The translations under genes and the position numbers were made by a program. A DNA stretch of 7,884 bases from Eubacteriales bacterium. GTDB lineage: Bacteria > Bacillota > Clostridia > Peptostreptococcales > Anaerovoracaceae. The notes under the pieces were generated by a model, which was not told where the DNA came from, did no database searches, and was given only the letters and a program-made list of their open reading frames with translations. This document shows, piece after piece, positions 1 to 6,564 of this stretch (the first letter of the stretch is position 1; every line of letters begins with the position of its first letter). Location: NCBI GenBank assembly GCA_029098205.1, contig JAQXNW010000104.1, positions 1-7,884 on the forward strand. Direction: 5' to 3'.

Positions 1-98
1 AGAGCAATCAGTATCGCTGCCTGAACCATCTCGATTCCTTTTTTTGAGCGGAATTTCTTTATCATCCTCTGTTTTTTCATCCCCCATTGAAATTTCAT
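1..98 (-). CDS. Flp-like (type IVb) prepilin, N-terminal part only
   Basis: This is the first 32 codons of a small gene that continues past the left edge of the window. The translation has a basic leader of 21 residues rich in Lys and Arg, ending KKFRSKKG. A hydrophobic stretch IEMVQAAILIAL follows at once. A basic leader, a Gly and then a hydrophobic helix is the architecture of class III/type IVb prepilins, which prepilin peptidase cleaves after the Gly before assembly into Flp pili. The start is ATG at 98, with AAAGGGG at 104-110 five bases upstream. The gene begins 17 nt after the tadC stop, so it is the next gene of the tad operon, where a pilin is expected. The position five residues after the Gly is Gln rather than the usual Glu; a Glu sits at +2. 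A TadE-like pseudopilin is the main alternative, since the C-terminal part is not visible. Confidence 0.7.
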   Translation of the reverse strand, partial: MKFQWGMKKQRMIKKFRSKKGIEMVQAAILIA

Positions 99-115
99 AG
101 TATCCCCTTTCATGA

Positions 116-1108
116 TCAAGTTTCCAGTATCATCGGCGCAGTTGTAACAAGAAGCAGGGAAACGAGCAGCACAGACAGCGGCAGAACCAGCTTCGTTTCC
201 GCTTTCTTCCCGGATTTTTCAGCAAGGCGTTTTCTTTCCTCCCACAAACGATCGCTTTCCCTCCTAAGAAGCAGCGTAAAATCAGATCCTTTCTCCCTGT
301 ATTCACAAAGCAGTCCGGCCTGCCTTGAAAGCGCTCGATTCTTACCACGGTACGCTTCCTGCTTGTAAACTAAAATCGGATCAAGACCGGAGCGTTCCGA
401 GTTCATTTTTACCTTCCGGAGAAAATCTCCAAAAGGCCCAACATCATCCTCGTTCGAAGCCATTGCTCTTTGAAACGCCTCAGAGAGCACGATTCCGCTT
501 TCAAGCATCATCAATATCTGATCATTAAAAGACGGAAGCGATGTGCCAAGCTGAATTTCCCGTCCTTGCTCAAAAGAGCGCGCTTTTGCTTTTTCCGAAA
601 CAAATAACAAAATGAGAAGCATCGGATAAAGAGAAAAAATATATATCCACTGCAAATTCTTTGTTTTCTTCCAGTGCAGTTTTGTCCCGTCTGATAGATG
701 ATCCGGAAGAAGAATTTTTTTCTTTCTGCTGTATTTTACATTCATCAGCGCATCTGATAATTCTTTCGAAAAATCTTCTTTAAGTGCGGAACTTTTCTTA
801 TTTTTCTCCTCTTTATTTACTCCGGATACCGTGATCACCAGTTTTTTTTGAATCTTCTTTCCTCCTTTTTCAGCGGTAACAACGGCTGGATAAGAAATCG
901 TCTCTTCCTCACTGTCTCTGTAAAAGCCAAGGATCTTTCCATAATCGCCGACAATATACGCTTTTGAATCGGACATATTCCGCAGGAAGGAAAGGCCCGC
1001 CAGAAGAGCGATTGCAGCGAGAAGAATTCGCTCTTTCTTTCTGTTTTCCGGAGAAATAAGATAAGACAGAAACCGTTTTCCCTCTTTTTTCCATTCATCA
1101 GATTTCAA
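116..1108 (-). CDS. tadC: TadC-like pilus platform protein (T2SS F family) with an extra N-terminal soluble domain
   Basis: A predicted inner-membrane platform protein of 330 aa for Tad/Flp pilus assembly, working with TadB and the TadA ATPase. Three hydrophobic segments are visible, at about residues 27-43, 154-170 and 307-327. Residues 185-325 resemble the T2SS F domain of TadC: LPSFNDQILMMLESGIVLSEAF at 191-212 with its small-residue turn, and a C-terminal basic helix running into the last membrane segment (GKKAETKLVLPLSVLL, 300-315). Residues 45-150 form a Lys-rich, beta-looking soluble segment between the first two membrane helices. Classical TadC lacks this; similar extended F-family proteins are, from memory, found in Clostridia. 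The start is TTG at 1108, overlapping the tadB end by 11 nt. AGAAAGGA lies nine bases upstream, and no in-frame ATG occurs before residue 45, which would remove the first membrane segment. Confidence 0.82.
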   Translation of the reverse strand: MKSDEWKKEGKRFLSYLISPENRKKERILLAAIALLAGLSFLRNMSDSKAYIVGDYGKILGFYRDSEEETISYPAVVTAEKGGKKIQKKLVITVSGVNKEEKNKKSSALKEDFSKELSDALMNVKYSRKKKILLPDHLSDGTKLHWKKTKNLQWIYIFSLYPMLLILLFVSEKAKARSFEQGREIQLGTSLPSFNDQILMMLESGIVLSEAFQRAMASNEDDVGPFGDFLRKVKMNSERSGLDPILVYKQEAYRGKNRALSRQAGLLCEYREKGSDFTLLLRRESDRLWEERKRLAEKSGKKAETKLVLPLSVLLVSLLLVTTAPMILET

Positions 1109-1835
1109 TTTTTAAAATCCTTTCTGTCAGGAAGCATGCGATTCCCAAAAGAGCAAGAACCGCCGTCATCACGAATCGACCACGGATTCCTTCATACAAT
1201 ATATGAATGTAATCCGGTGAAGATATACGAAGAAATGTAAGCAAAAGAAATGGCATCAGCAGAAGAATCCGGCCTTCCAGTTTCTTCTCTTCGCCCATAA
1301 TTTCAATTTCTTTCTCGATTCGAATTTTCTCACTGATCATTCTTGCCGTATTTTCCATCGCATGAATCAAATTTCCTCCGGATGAGCGATTGATTTCATA
1401 GCATTCCAGAAAATCCCGAACCTCCTCGATTCCGCATCGATCGTACAAATTTCTAAGAAGCAAGACTTCATCCTCTTTCTTCTCCATGCCCTTTCGGAGT
1501 ACCCTGATTTCCTGCAGAATCGGCGCGGACTCTCTGTACATGAATTCGAGATTTTTCTCCGCTTCCTGTACGGATTCAGCCAAATGTCTTCCTGAAGAAA
1601 ATGAAATTGCAGCAAAATTTAAAAAATCCTGAAAACCCGTCCTCAAATCCTTCCGTATTTTTTCCAAGCGGTACTTGCTGTAAAATAATTTAGTTGGCTT
1701 ATATAAAATCAGAACCAGAAACATCGGGAGCGGACTGTCATAGAAGAGAATCCCTGTCAGAAGGCAGAACGCGGCTCCTGCCAGGAACAGCCCGATTTTC
1801 TCCTGCCTGTTTAACACATATTCCTGATAGTTCAT
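1098..1835 (-). CDS. tadB: TadB-like pilus platform protein (T2SS F family)
   Basis: A 245-aa inner-membrane protein, the second platform subunit type of the Tad/Flp pilus machine. Two hydrophobic segments lie near the N-terminus (about 13-31 and 36-46). A cytoplasmic T2SS F domain follows (about 65-185) and then two C-terminal membrane helices (about 188-205 and 221-239). The family turn RSSGGNLIHAMENTARMI is at 150-167, and DFLNFAAISFSSGRHLAESV at 70-89 matches the beginning of the F domain. It lies between tadA and tadC as in other tad loci, 16 nt after the tadA stop, and its last 11 nt overlap tadC. I chose ATG at 1835 over the upstream in-frame TTG at 1844. The ribosome site AGGA at 1845-1848 is nine bases from the ATG but directly abuts the TTG. 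The protein is short for the family but keeps the whole domain. Confidence 0.88.
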   Translation of the reverse strand: MNYQEYVLNRQEKIGLFLAGAAFCLLTGILFYDSPLPMFLVLILYKPTKLFYSKYRLEKIRKDLRTGFQDFLNFAAISFSSGRHLAESVQEAEKNLEFMYRESAPILQEIRVLRKGMEKKEDEVLLLRNLYDRCGIEEVRDFLECYEINRSSGGNLIHAMENTARMISEKIRIEKEIEIMGEEKKLEGRILLLMPFLLLTFLRISSPDYIHILYEGIRGRFVMTAVLALLGIACFLTERILKIEI

Positions 1836-1844
1836 ATTATTCAA

Positions 1845-1852
1845 TCCTGCCC
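1845..1852 (-). promoter_or_regulatory. Ribosome binding site that fixes the tadB start
   Basis: The minus strand reads GGGCAGGA here. Its AGGA core is nine bases before ATG at 1835 and zero bases before the in-frame TTG at 1844, so the ATG is favoured. The site overlaps the tadA stop codon (1852-1854), consistent with translational coupling. Confidence 0.6.
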
Positions 1853-3093
1853 TATTTCATGAACTTCACAGACTTCAGGTGATTTTTCGTACGGTAAAGT
1901 CCGTTTTTCGAATCATACAGAAATAAAGGATTCAGAAGATATTCTCCGTCTTTATATCCGGTCAGCTCCTGAATTTCCGTAACACGGCGCCGCCCGTCAG
2001 AAAAACGCGTCATGTGGATCATAATATCCAATCCTTCTACAATCTGCATCGCAGCCGCTTGCAGCGGGGTCCCCTCATTCTGAATACACATCGCCTCAAG
2101 ACGCCGAAGCATACCCGCGACTGAGTTGGCATGACCTGTGCTCATACCGTCATGTCCAGTATTCATAGCCTGTAGCATGTCGATGGCTTCCTTTCCCCTC
2201 ACCTCTCCGACAATAATACGATCCGGCCTCATTCGAAGACTCGTACGTATCAGCTCTTCCAAACCAATCTTTCCCTGTCCGAGCATATTCATTGTATGAC
2301 ATTCCATCTGTACTATATTACGAATGGAAAAAGGCTGGATTTCCTGACTGTCTTCAATGATCACAACCCGTTCGTTTTCTGGAATATACTCAGTCAAAGC
2401 ATTTAAAAAAGTAGTTTTTCCGGACGAAGTTCCGCCGCTGATAAAAATATTACAGCCTTGGCTTATCACCTCCTTTAAAAACAGCGCGCATTCTCGGTTT
2501 GCTGCACCAGAAGAAATCATATCCGCCATTTTTATCCATTTTTTGGAAAACTTTCGGATCGTCAGTACCGGTCCATTATGAGCAACATTCTGAAGCACAG
2601 CATTCACTCTGGAGCCGTCAGAGAGCCTCGCATCCAGAATCGGATTTCGTTCGTTAATCTCTCTTCGGACATTCGCCGCGATGCTTCGGATTATTTCCTC
2701 TAATTCTTCCGTAGAATTGAAAATAATCCGGCTTCGATGAATTCCAGAATCGGTTTCCAGGAAAATATGATCCGGACCATTTATCATGATCTCATGTATT
2801 TCCGGATCCTTTAGCCAATACTCCAAAATTCCGAAACGGGACCGAAGACGATAGAAGGTTAATTCAGACGCAGCTAAGAGAAGTGAAAGTGAAATCCTAT
2901 CACCATCCGAAAGCATCATCTCCTGAATTGCACGAAGAACCGTCTCGTCGGAATCCTCAGACCGAAATCCTTCTGCATCCTCCTTCATCTTCGCCCTGCA
3001 CTTCTCCTCCGCTTCCGCAAGATATCGGCGTACTGCTGCCTGATCTGCCTCCGTTATGGATTCGTTTTGCAATCTCCGCTGTCTCCAGTCCAT
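1852..3093 (-). CDS. tadA: TadA/CpaF-type pilus assembly ATPase
   Basis: A cytoplasmic secretion ATPase of the GspE/VirB11 superfamily that hydrolyses ATP to drive Flp pilus assembly, acting on the TadB/TadC platform. The protein is 413 aa, normal for CpaF. EIMINGPDHIFLE (101-113) is the typical N-domain motif. The Walker A is GGTSSGKT at 220-227, followed by the acidic strand VVIIEDSQE at 243-251. RMRPDRIIVGEVRGKEA (288-304) holds the Walker B glutamate E297, and the His box is NTGHDGMSTGHANS at 311-324. All catalytic motifs are intact. The start is ATG at 3093 with GAAGGG at 3099-3104, five bases upstream, and an in-frame TGA lies just before that. This start puts the first 45 codons inside the 3' end of tadZ. 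A later ATG at 2988 (codon 36) would cut that overlap to 32 nt and cannot be excluded. Confidence 0.95.
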   Translation of the reverse strand: MDWRQRRLQNESITEADQAAVRRYLAEAEEKCRAKMKEDAEGFRSEDSDETVLRAIQEMMLSDGDRISLSLLLAASELTFYRLRSRFGILEYWLKDPEIHEIMINGPDHIFLETDSGIHRSRIIFNSTEELEEIIRSIAANVRREINERNPILDARLSDGSRVNAVLQNVAHNGPVLTIRKFSKKWIKMADMISSGAANRECALFLKEVISQGCNIFISGGTSSGKTTFLNALTEYIPENERVVIIEDSQEIQPFSIRNIVQMECHTMNMLGQGKIGLEELIRTSLRMRPDRIIVGEVRGKEAIDMLQAMNTGHDGMSTGHANSVAGMLRRLEAMCIQNEGTPLQAAAMQIVEGLDIMIHMTRFSDGRRRVTEIQELTGYKDGEYLLNPLFLYDSKNGLYRTKNHLKSVKFMK

Positions 3094-4183
3094 AATTTCC
3101 CTTCACCTGAATACGGATCTTTCCGCCCATAGAAACAAAACTCATTGGAGAATCAGAAATAGATAATGAGTCCGTTTCTCCTTCCTGGAAATTTACCACT
3201 GTCATTATATTTCTCGCCTTCTTCTCAAATCGTGCCTCTGCTTCTCTTTCCGAAGAATATCCGGCACGCCTTCCATCCTTAACAAATATCGAAAAATCAG
3301 AAGAAAGAAATAATCTGGCAGAAAGTCCATATAACACGCTGCCGAGATCAAACAGAACATAATCATATCGATTCAGTTCCGATATGAGAAACAACAGGCA
3401 ATCGATCGTCACCTCCGAGAAATCCTCTGCATACCTGCCCAAAGAACCTACCGCTAAATGATCGGAAAGTCCGCTTTCGGAAATATACGGCGCTAAAGAA
3501 AATCCTGATTTATCAACAGGAAATTCCTGCTCCATCCGCTTTAGGGACAGGAAGAAACGACCGGCTCCAAGACTCCTTGCTGCAGGAAAATAATCCTCCG
3601 AGCTGTCATTCGGTGCCATAGAAATATAAAGCACACGGCATCCGTAAATGTAGCGAAGCATATAAGCCGTTGAAAGAGTCACGGAAGTAACGCCGGATCC
3701 GCCATAGCAGGAAGCAAAGGAAATCACCGGAACCGGCGGCGGATTTGAAGCAAAAGACCGGTCTCCCGTAATCCTCTGATAATATCGAAATAAATACGAA
3801 ACCATTCCGGATACGTTCCCATCATTCGGAATACGTTCCGGTGCTGATATACGGCGATGAGAAAAACGATCCATCCCAGAGACCCATAACTGAAAATGGA
3901 ATGCAGAATTCGAAGGAAGATATGAATCGAATATAAGCAGAGAAGCTGCATCAGGATCACAGGAAACAAAATCCGTATCCAGAAGGCAGGATGCTGAATC
4001 CGAAGCGTACGGCACAGCAGAGAATCCGTCTGATAAAGGTTCCTCCTCTAAATCACAAAATCCAGGTGATACGATCTCCACCAGCATACGGCCAGGTGAG
4101 AAAAGCATAAGCCCATTGGAAATGCGATTCGCGAACTCCGAATTTCGAAGCATGACATAGACACGCATCAAAGTATGAGACAT
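2957..4183 (-). CDS. tadZ: TadZ/CpaE-like ParA/MinD-family pilus localisation protein with degenerate Walker A
   Basis: First gene of the pilus operon, 408 aa. Residues 1-90 look like a degenerate receiver-type domain (RVYVMLRNSEFANRI, later SLLIFDSYLP). A Ser/Pro-rich linker leads to a ParA/MinD-like fold starting VPVISFASCYGGSGVTSVTL (151-170), with the second nucleotide-site strand YDYVLFDLGS at 273-282. TadZ proteins are known ParA/MinD relatives that place the Tad machine, often at a pole, and atypical Walker A boxes are known for them. Here the lysine before GG is Tyr160 and the P-loop lysine is Val165, so ATP hydrolysis is doubtful. The start is ATG at 4183 with AGAAGGGA seven bases upstream; a TTG nine codons earlier (4210) lies upstream of that site. 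The last 45 codons overlap tadA and encode a Gly/Ser-rich tail without recognisable motifs. Confidence 0.82.
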   Translation of the reverse strand: MSHTLMRVYVMLRNSEFANRISNGLMLFSPGRMLVEIVSPGFCDLEEEPLSDGFSAVPYASDSASCLLDTDFVSCDPDAASLLIFDSYLPSNSAFHFQLWVSGMDRFSHRRISAPERIPNDGNVSGMVSYLFRYYQRITGDRSFASNPPPVPVISFASCYGGSGVTSVTLSTAYMLRYIYGCRVLYISMAPNDSSEDYFPAARSLGAGRFFLSLKRMEQEFPVDKSGFSLAPYISESGLSDHLAVGSLGRYAEDFSEVTIDCLLFLISELNRYDYVLFDLGSVLYGLSARLFLSSDFSIFVKDGRRAGYSSEREAEARFEKKARNIMTVVNFQEGETDSLSISDSPMSFVSMGGKIRIQVKGNYGLETAEIAKRIHNGGRSGSSTPISCGSGGEVQGEDEGGCRRISV

Positions 4184-4190
4184 AATCCAT

Positions 4191-4198
4191 TCCCTTCT
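4191..4198 (-). promoter_or_regulatory. Ribosome binding site that fixes the tadZ start
   Basis: AGAAGGGA on the minus strand ends seven bases before ATG at 4183. It lies downstream of the alternative in-frame TTG at 4210, which argues against that longer start. Confidence 0.65.
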
Positions 4199-4243
4199 TT
4201 CCTTCTTCAAAATATCTCCGTCAGCCCGGATCTAAATTAATTA

Positions 4244-4252
4244 ATCATAACA
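4244..4252 (-). promoter_or_regulatory. Second candidate extended -10 element for the tad operon
   Basis: The minus strand reads TGTTATGAT, an extended -10 (TG, one base, then TATGAT, five of six matches). The best -35 match, TTCACA at 4271-4276, is 21 bases upstream, which is too far for a standard promoter, so this would have to work as an extended -10 promoter. It copies the form of the upstream candidate (TGTTACGAT), 36 bp away. Sequence resemblance only. Confidence 0.35.
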
Positions 4253-4279
4253 AAATTCTTTGTCCTTCCTTGTGAAGTA

Positions 4280-4309
4280 ATCGTAACATTTCCCCAAAAA
4301 ACATGTCAA
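4280..4309 (-). promoter_or_regulatory. Candidate sigma-A promoter for the tad operon
   Basis: On the minus strand a perfect TTGACA (-35, 4304-4309) is followed after 18 bases by TACGAT (-10, 4280-4285, four of six matches). An extended TG motif (TGTTACGAT, 4280-4288) precedes it. Transcription would start near 4273 and give a leader of about 90 nt before tadZ. It is the best leftward promoter in the gap and sits back to back with the rib promoter. Confidence 0.6.
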
Positions 4310-4356
4310 CCATTATTTGCCATTTTTTACAGTTTTAACATTTTTAGAGTTTCCTA

Positions 4357-4385
4357 TTGTATTTCCATGCGCACAGGCATATAAT
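4357..4385 (+). promoter_or_regulatory. Candidate sigma-A promoter of the riboflavin operon
   Basis: A perfect TATAAT (4380-4385) is preceded after 17 bases by TTGTAT (4357-4362), which matches only the TTG half of the -35 consensus. The start would fall near 4392, about 14 nt before the first paired base of the FMN aptamer. That is the normal geometry for a riboswitch leader. Confidence 0.6.
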
Positions 4386-4405
4386 ACTGAATTGTAAAAA
4401 TGAAT

Positions 4406-4515
<110 letters not shown>

Positions 4516-4542
4516 GTGAAGTCGAATTTTTGATTGCGTTCG

Positions 4543-4572
4543 CTCCGGGATTTTCCCGGAGTTTTTGTTTTT
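4543..4572 (+). terminator. Intrinsic terminator, the riboswitch expression platform
   Basis: A perfect 8-bp stem, CTCCGGGA (4543-4550) with TCCCGGAG (4554-4561), closes a 3-nt T loop and is followed by TTTTTGTTTTT (4562-4572). It starts 28 nt after the P1 helix. A possible antiterminator is TCTGGA (4498-4503, in the conserved 3' part of the aptamer) pairing with 4544-4549, using four Watson-Crick and two G-U pairs. The terminator is clear; the antiterminator is inference. Confidence 0.9.
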
Positions 4573-4609
4573 CACAGAGTTCTCTATAGAATCACTTCTA
4601 TTTGCTTTG

Positions 4610-4630
4610 CCTCGCGGAATTTTTCCGAGG
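4610..4630 (+). other. Second leader hairpin between the terminator and ribD
   Basis: CCTC (4610-4613) plus GGAA (4616-4619) can pair with TTCC plus GAGG (4623-4630), giving 8 bp with a 2-nt bulge and a 3-nt loop. GGCCTTTTTATT follows. A competing helix, GGGGC (4629-4633) with GCCCC (4643-4647), uses some of the same bases. It could be a weak second terminator or a processing site. No function can be assigned. Confidence 0.4.
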
Positions 4631-4664
4631 GGCCTTTTTATTGCCCCGAAAACGCTGAAATGAA

Positions 4665-4680
4665 ATCTTTTCCGAAAGGT
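4665..4680 (+). promoter_or_regulatory. Hairpin containing the likely ribD ribosome binding site
   Basis: ATCTTT (4665-4670) can pair with AAAGGT (4675-4680) around a TCCG tetraloop, giving six pairs of which one is G-U. The 3' arm is the best Shine-Dalgarno match for ATG at 4690, ten bases downstream, so the stem could dampen ribD initiation. The stem is AT-rich and probably weak. Confidence 0.4.
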
Positions 4681-4689
4681 CTGAAGAGA

Positions 4690-5841
4690 ATGATCTATAA
4701 AAATGTTCAGCCAGAAGGCAAATCCTTTTATATGCGGAAAGCCATCTCCCTTGCTCTGCAGGGAGGCGGCTATGTAAATCCGAATCCCAGAGTCGGCGCA
4801 GTCATTGTAAAGAACGGCCGCATTATTGGTGAAGGATGGCATGCGAAGTACGGAGATCTTCATGCGGAAAGAAATGCTTTAAAAAACTGCACGGAGGACC
4901 CGAAAGACGCGGAAATCTATGTAACGTTAGAACCCTGCTGCCATTACGGCAAGCAGCCTCCCTGTACAGAGGCCCTTCTTGCTGCGGGAATCCGGAAAGT
5001 ATACATCGGTTCCAGGGACCCGAATCCGCTCGTTCACGGAAAAGGCGCCGCTTTTCTGAAAGAGCATGGAATTGAAGTGGAGGAAGACGTGTTAAAAAGC
5101 GAATGCGACCGTCTGAACCCTTCCTTTTTCCATTATATTTCAAAGAAAATGCCATTCGTGACTTTGAAATATGCGATGACGCTCGACGGGAAAATCTCTA
5201 CAAAAACGGGAAAATCCAAATGGATTACAGGTCCTGAAGCACGAAAAAAAGTGCATGAGATACGCGGTATGCATACGGGAATTCTTGCCGGAATCGGAAC
5301 CGTGCTTGCGGATAACCCGTTCTTAACCTGCCGGGACGCGGACGGACTGAATCCGGTCCGCATCATCGCTGACAGCCATCTCCGCACGCCGATCACTTCA
5401 AACATCGTCCAGGATATCAAAAATGCGGATCCGGAGCGTTCCCGTTTCCCCAGAACCATTCTTGCAACAACAGTTGATGATGACAGCAGGCTGGAACCAT
5501 ACCGGGAAATGGGATGCACAATCCTGAATGTGCCGATGGACAAAGACGGTGAGCTGGATCTTCCGATCCTGATGCAGAAATTAGGAGATCTTGGAATTGA
5601 CAGTATCCTTCTGGAAGGCGGCGGAACCCTTGCGTGGAACATGCTCCGCGAAGGCTTCGTACAGCGCATATGCGCCTTTGCCGCACCGAAAATTTTCGGA
5701 GGCAGCAGCGCGAAAACACCGATCAGCGGCCAGGGAATCGACCGGCCGGATGAAGCGTGGACTTTGCTGAATCCGGAAATTTCGATTATCGGACAGGATT
5801 TGCTCATAGAAGGAGATGTCGCAGCATGTTTACCGGAATAA
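4690..5841 (+). CDS. ribD: Riboflavin biosynthesis protein RibD (deaminase/reductase)
   Basis: A bifunctional cytoplasmic enzyme. It deaminates the pyrimidine product of GTP cyclohydrolase II, then reduces the ribosyl side chain with NADPH to give the ribitylamino-pyrimidine. With ATG at 4690 it has 383 aa (B. subtilis RibD is 361). The N-terminal deaminase has the zinc site HAE at 58-60 (H58, catalytic E60) and PCCHYGKQPPC at 82-92 (C83 and C92). The C-terminal reductase begins near residue 156 (FVTLKYAMTLDGKIST) and shows SKWITG (176-181) and the LEGGGTL loop (308-314). The start is uncertain: ATG at 4660 would add 10 residues but has no ribosome site, while 4690 has AAAGG ten bases upstream. 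The frame stays open back to a TTG at 4534, but that would run through the terminator. The stop overlaps ribE by 16 nt. Confidence 0.95.
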   Translation: MIYKNVQPEGKSFYMRKAISLALQGGGYVNPNPRVGAVIVKNGRIIGEGWHAKYGDLHAERNALKNCTEDPKDAEIYVTLEPCCHYGKQPPCTEALLAAGIRKVYIGSRDPNPLVHGKGAAFLKEHGIEVEEDVLKSECDRLNPSFFHYISKKMPFVTLKYAMTLDGKISTKTGKSKWITGPEARKKVHEIRGMHTGILAGIGTVLADNPFLTCRDADGLNPVRIIADSHLRTPITSNIVQDIKNADPERSRFPRTILATTVDDDSRLEPYREMGCTILNVPMDKDGELDLPILMQKLGDLGIDSILLEGGGTLAWNMLREGFVQRICAFAAPKIFGGSSAKTPISGQGIDRPDEAWTLLNPEISIIGQDLLIEGDVAACLPE

Positions 5842-6539
5842 TTGAAGAAACCGGCACGATCCGGGGAATCAGCAGTCACGGAGGATATGGCGAAATAAGA
5901 ATCGCCTGCCGAACGGTTCTCGGAAAAACCATACCGGACGAGGTTCCTACGAAAACCGGCGACAGCATCTCCGTAAATGGGATCTGTCTCACCGTGACCA
6001 AGATTCTTCCGGATGGTTTTACAGCCGATGTCATGCCGGAAACGGTCCGAAGATCCGCGCTTCACTGTCTGAGTACAGGAAGCCGTGTGAACTTGGAACG
6101 CGCAATGCCCATGAACGGAAGATTCGGAGGACATATTGTCTCCGGACACATTGACGGAACCGGTTCCATTCTTTCGATGAAGGAAGAAGGAAACGCCGTT
6201 CTTCTCCGCATCGGCATTCCGGATACAATGGCGCCTTATATCGTGGAAAAAGGCTCCATTACGATCGACGGCATCAGCCTGACCGTCGCAGCTATAAATA
6301 CGGCGCCCAGCTCTTTCGACTTCACCGTTTCCATTATCCCCCATACGCTTTCGGAAACCTCTTTGTCCGAAAGAAAAACAGGAGATCTCGTCAATCTGGA
6401 AACGGATCTGATCGGAAAATATGTAGAACATCTGCTTAGATACGGACCGATGCCAGACGAAAATGCACATTCCTTTGAATCATCCGATCCGCAGAAAGAA
6501 CGTGACCGAAGACTTGAAGCTCTTCTTCGGAACTTTTAG
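5826..6539 (+). CDS. ribE: Riboflavin synthase, alpha subunit
   Basis: Catalyses the last step: two 6,7-dimethyl-8-ribityllumazine molecules dismutate to riboflavin and the pyrimidine that re-enters the pathway. The protein is 237 aa with two lumazine-binding repeats. The first starts MFTGIIEETG and holds SVNGICLTV (49-57). The second starts GGHIVSGHIDG (101-111) and holds SITIDGISLTV (143-153), then NLETDLIGKYVEHLL near 191-205. The N-terminal MFTGIIEE is the family signature and fixes the start at 5826, although the frame is open further upstream. A strong AGAAGGAGA (5808-5816) lies nine bases before it, inside ribD, and the genes overlap by 16 nt, so translation is probably coupled. A charged tail of about 25-30 residues extends past the usual end (E. 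coli 213 aa, B. subtilis 215 aa). The name ribE follows Bacillus/Firmicute usage. Confidence 0.96.
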   Translation: MFTGIIEETGTIRGISSHGGYGEIRIACRTVLGKTIPDEVPTKTGDSISVNGICLTVTKILPDGFTADVMPETVRRSALHCLSTGSRVNLERAMPMNGRFGGHIVSGHIDGTGSILSMKEEGNAVLLRIGIPDTMAPYIVEKGSITIDGISLTVAAINTAPSSFDFTVSIIPHTLSETSLSERKTGDLVNLETDLIGKYVEHLLRYGPMPDENAHSFESSDPQKERDRRLEALLRNF

Positions 6540-6564
6540 AAGTATTTGAAGCAAGTAACCGGAA

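Noticed and set aside
4534..4689. A longer ribD starting at TTG 4534 or ATG 4660
   Set aside because: The TTG start would place coding sequence through the intrinsic terminator, and its translation does not resemble RibD. ATG 4660 lacks a ribosome site, though it remains a minor alternative to 4690.
5133..6470. A 445-codon open frame on the minus strand opposite ribD and ribE
   Set aside because: It lies wholly antisense to two unmistakable conserved enzymes. Its translation is rich in Ser, Arg, Phe and His with no domain, and it spans the ribD-ribE junction. It is a by-product of codon choice in the sense genes.
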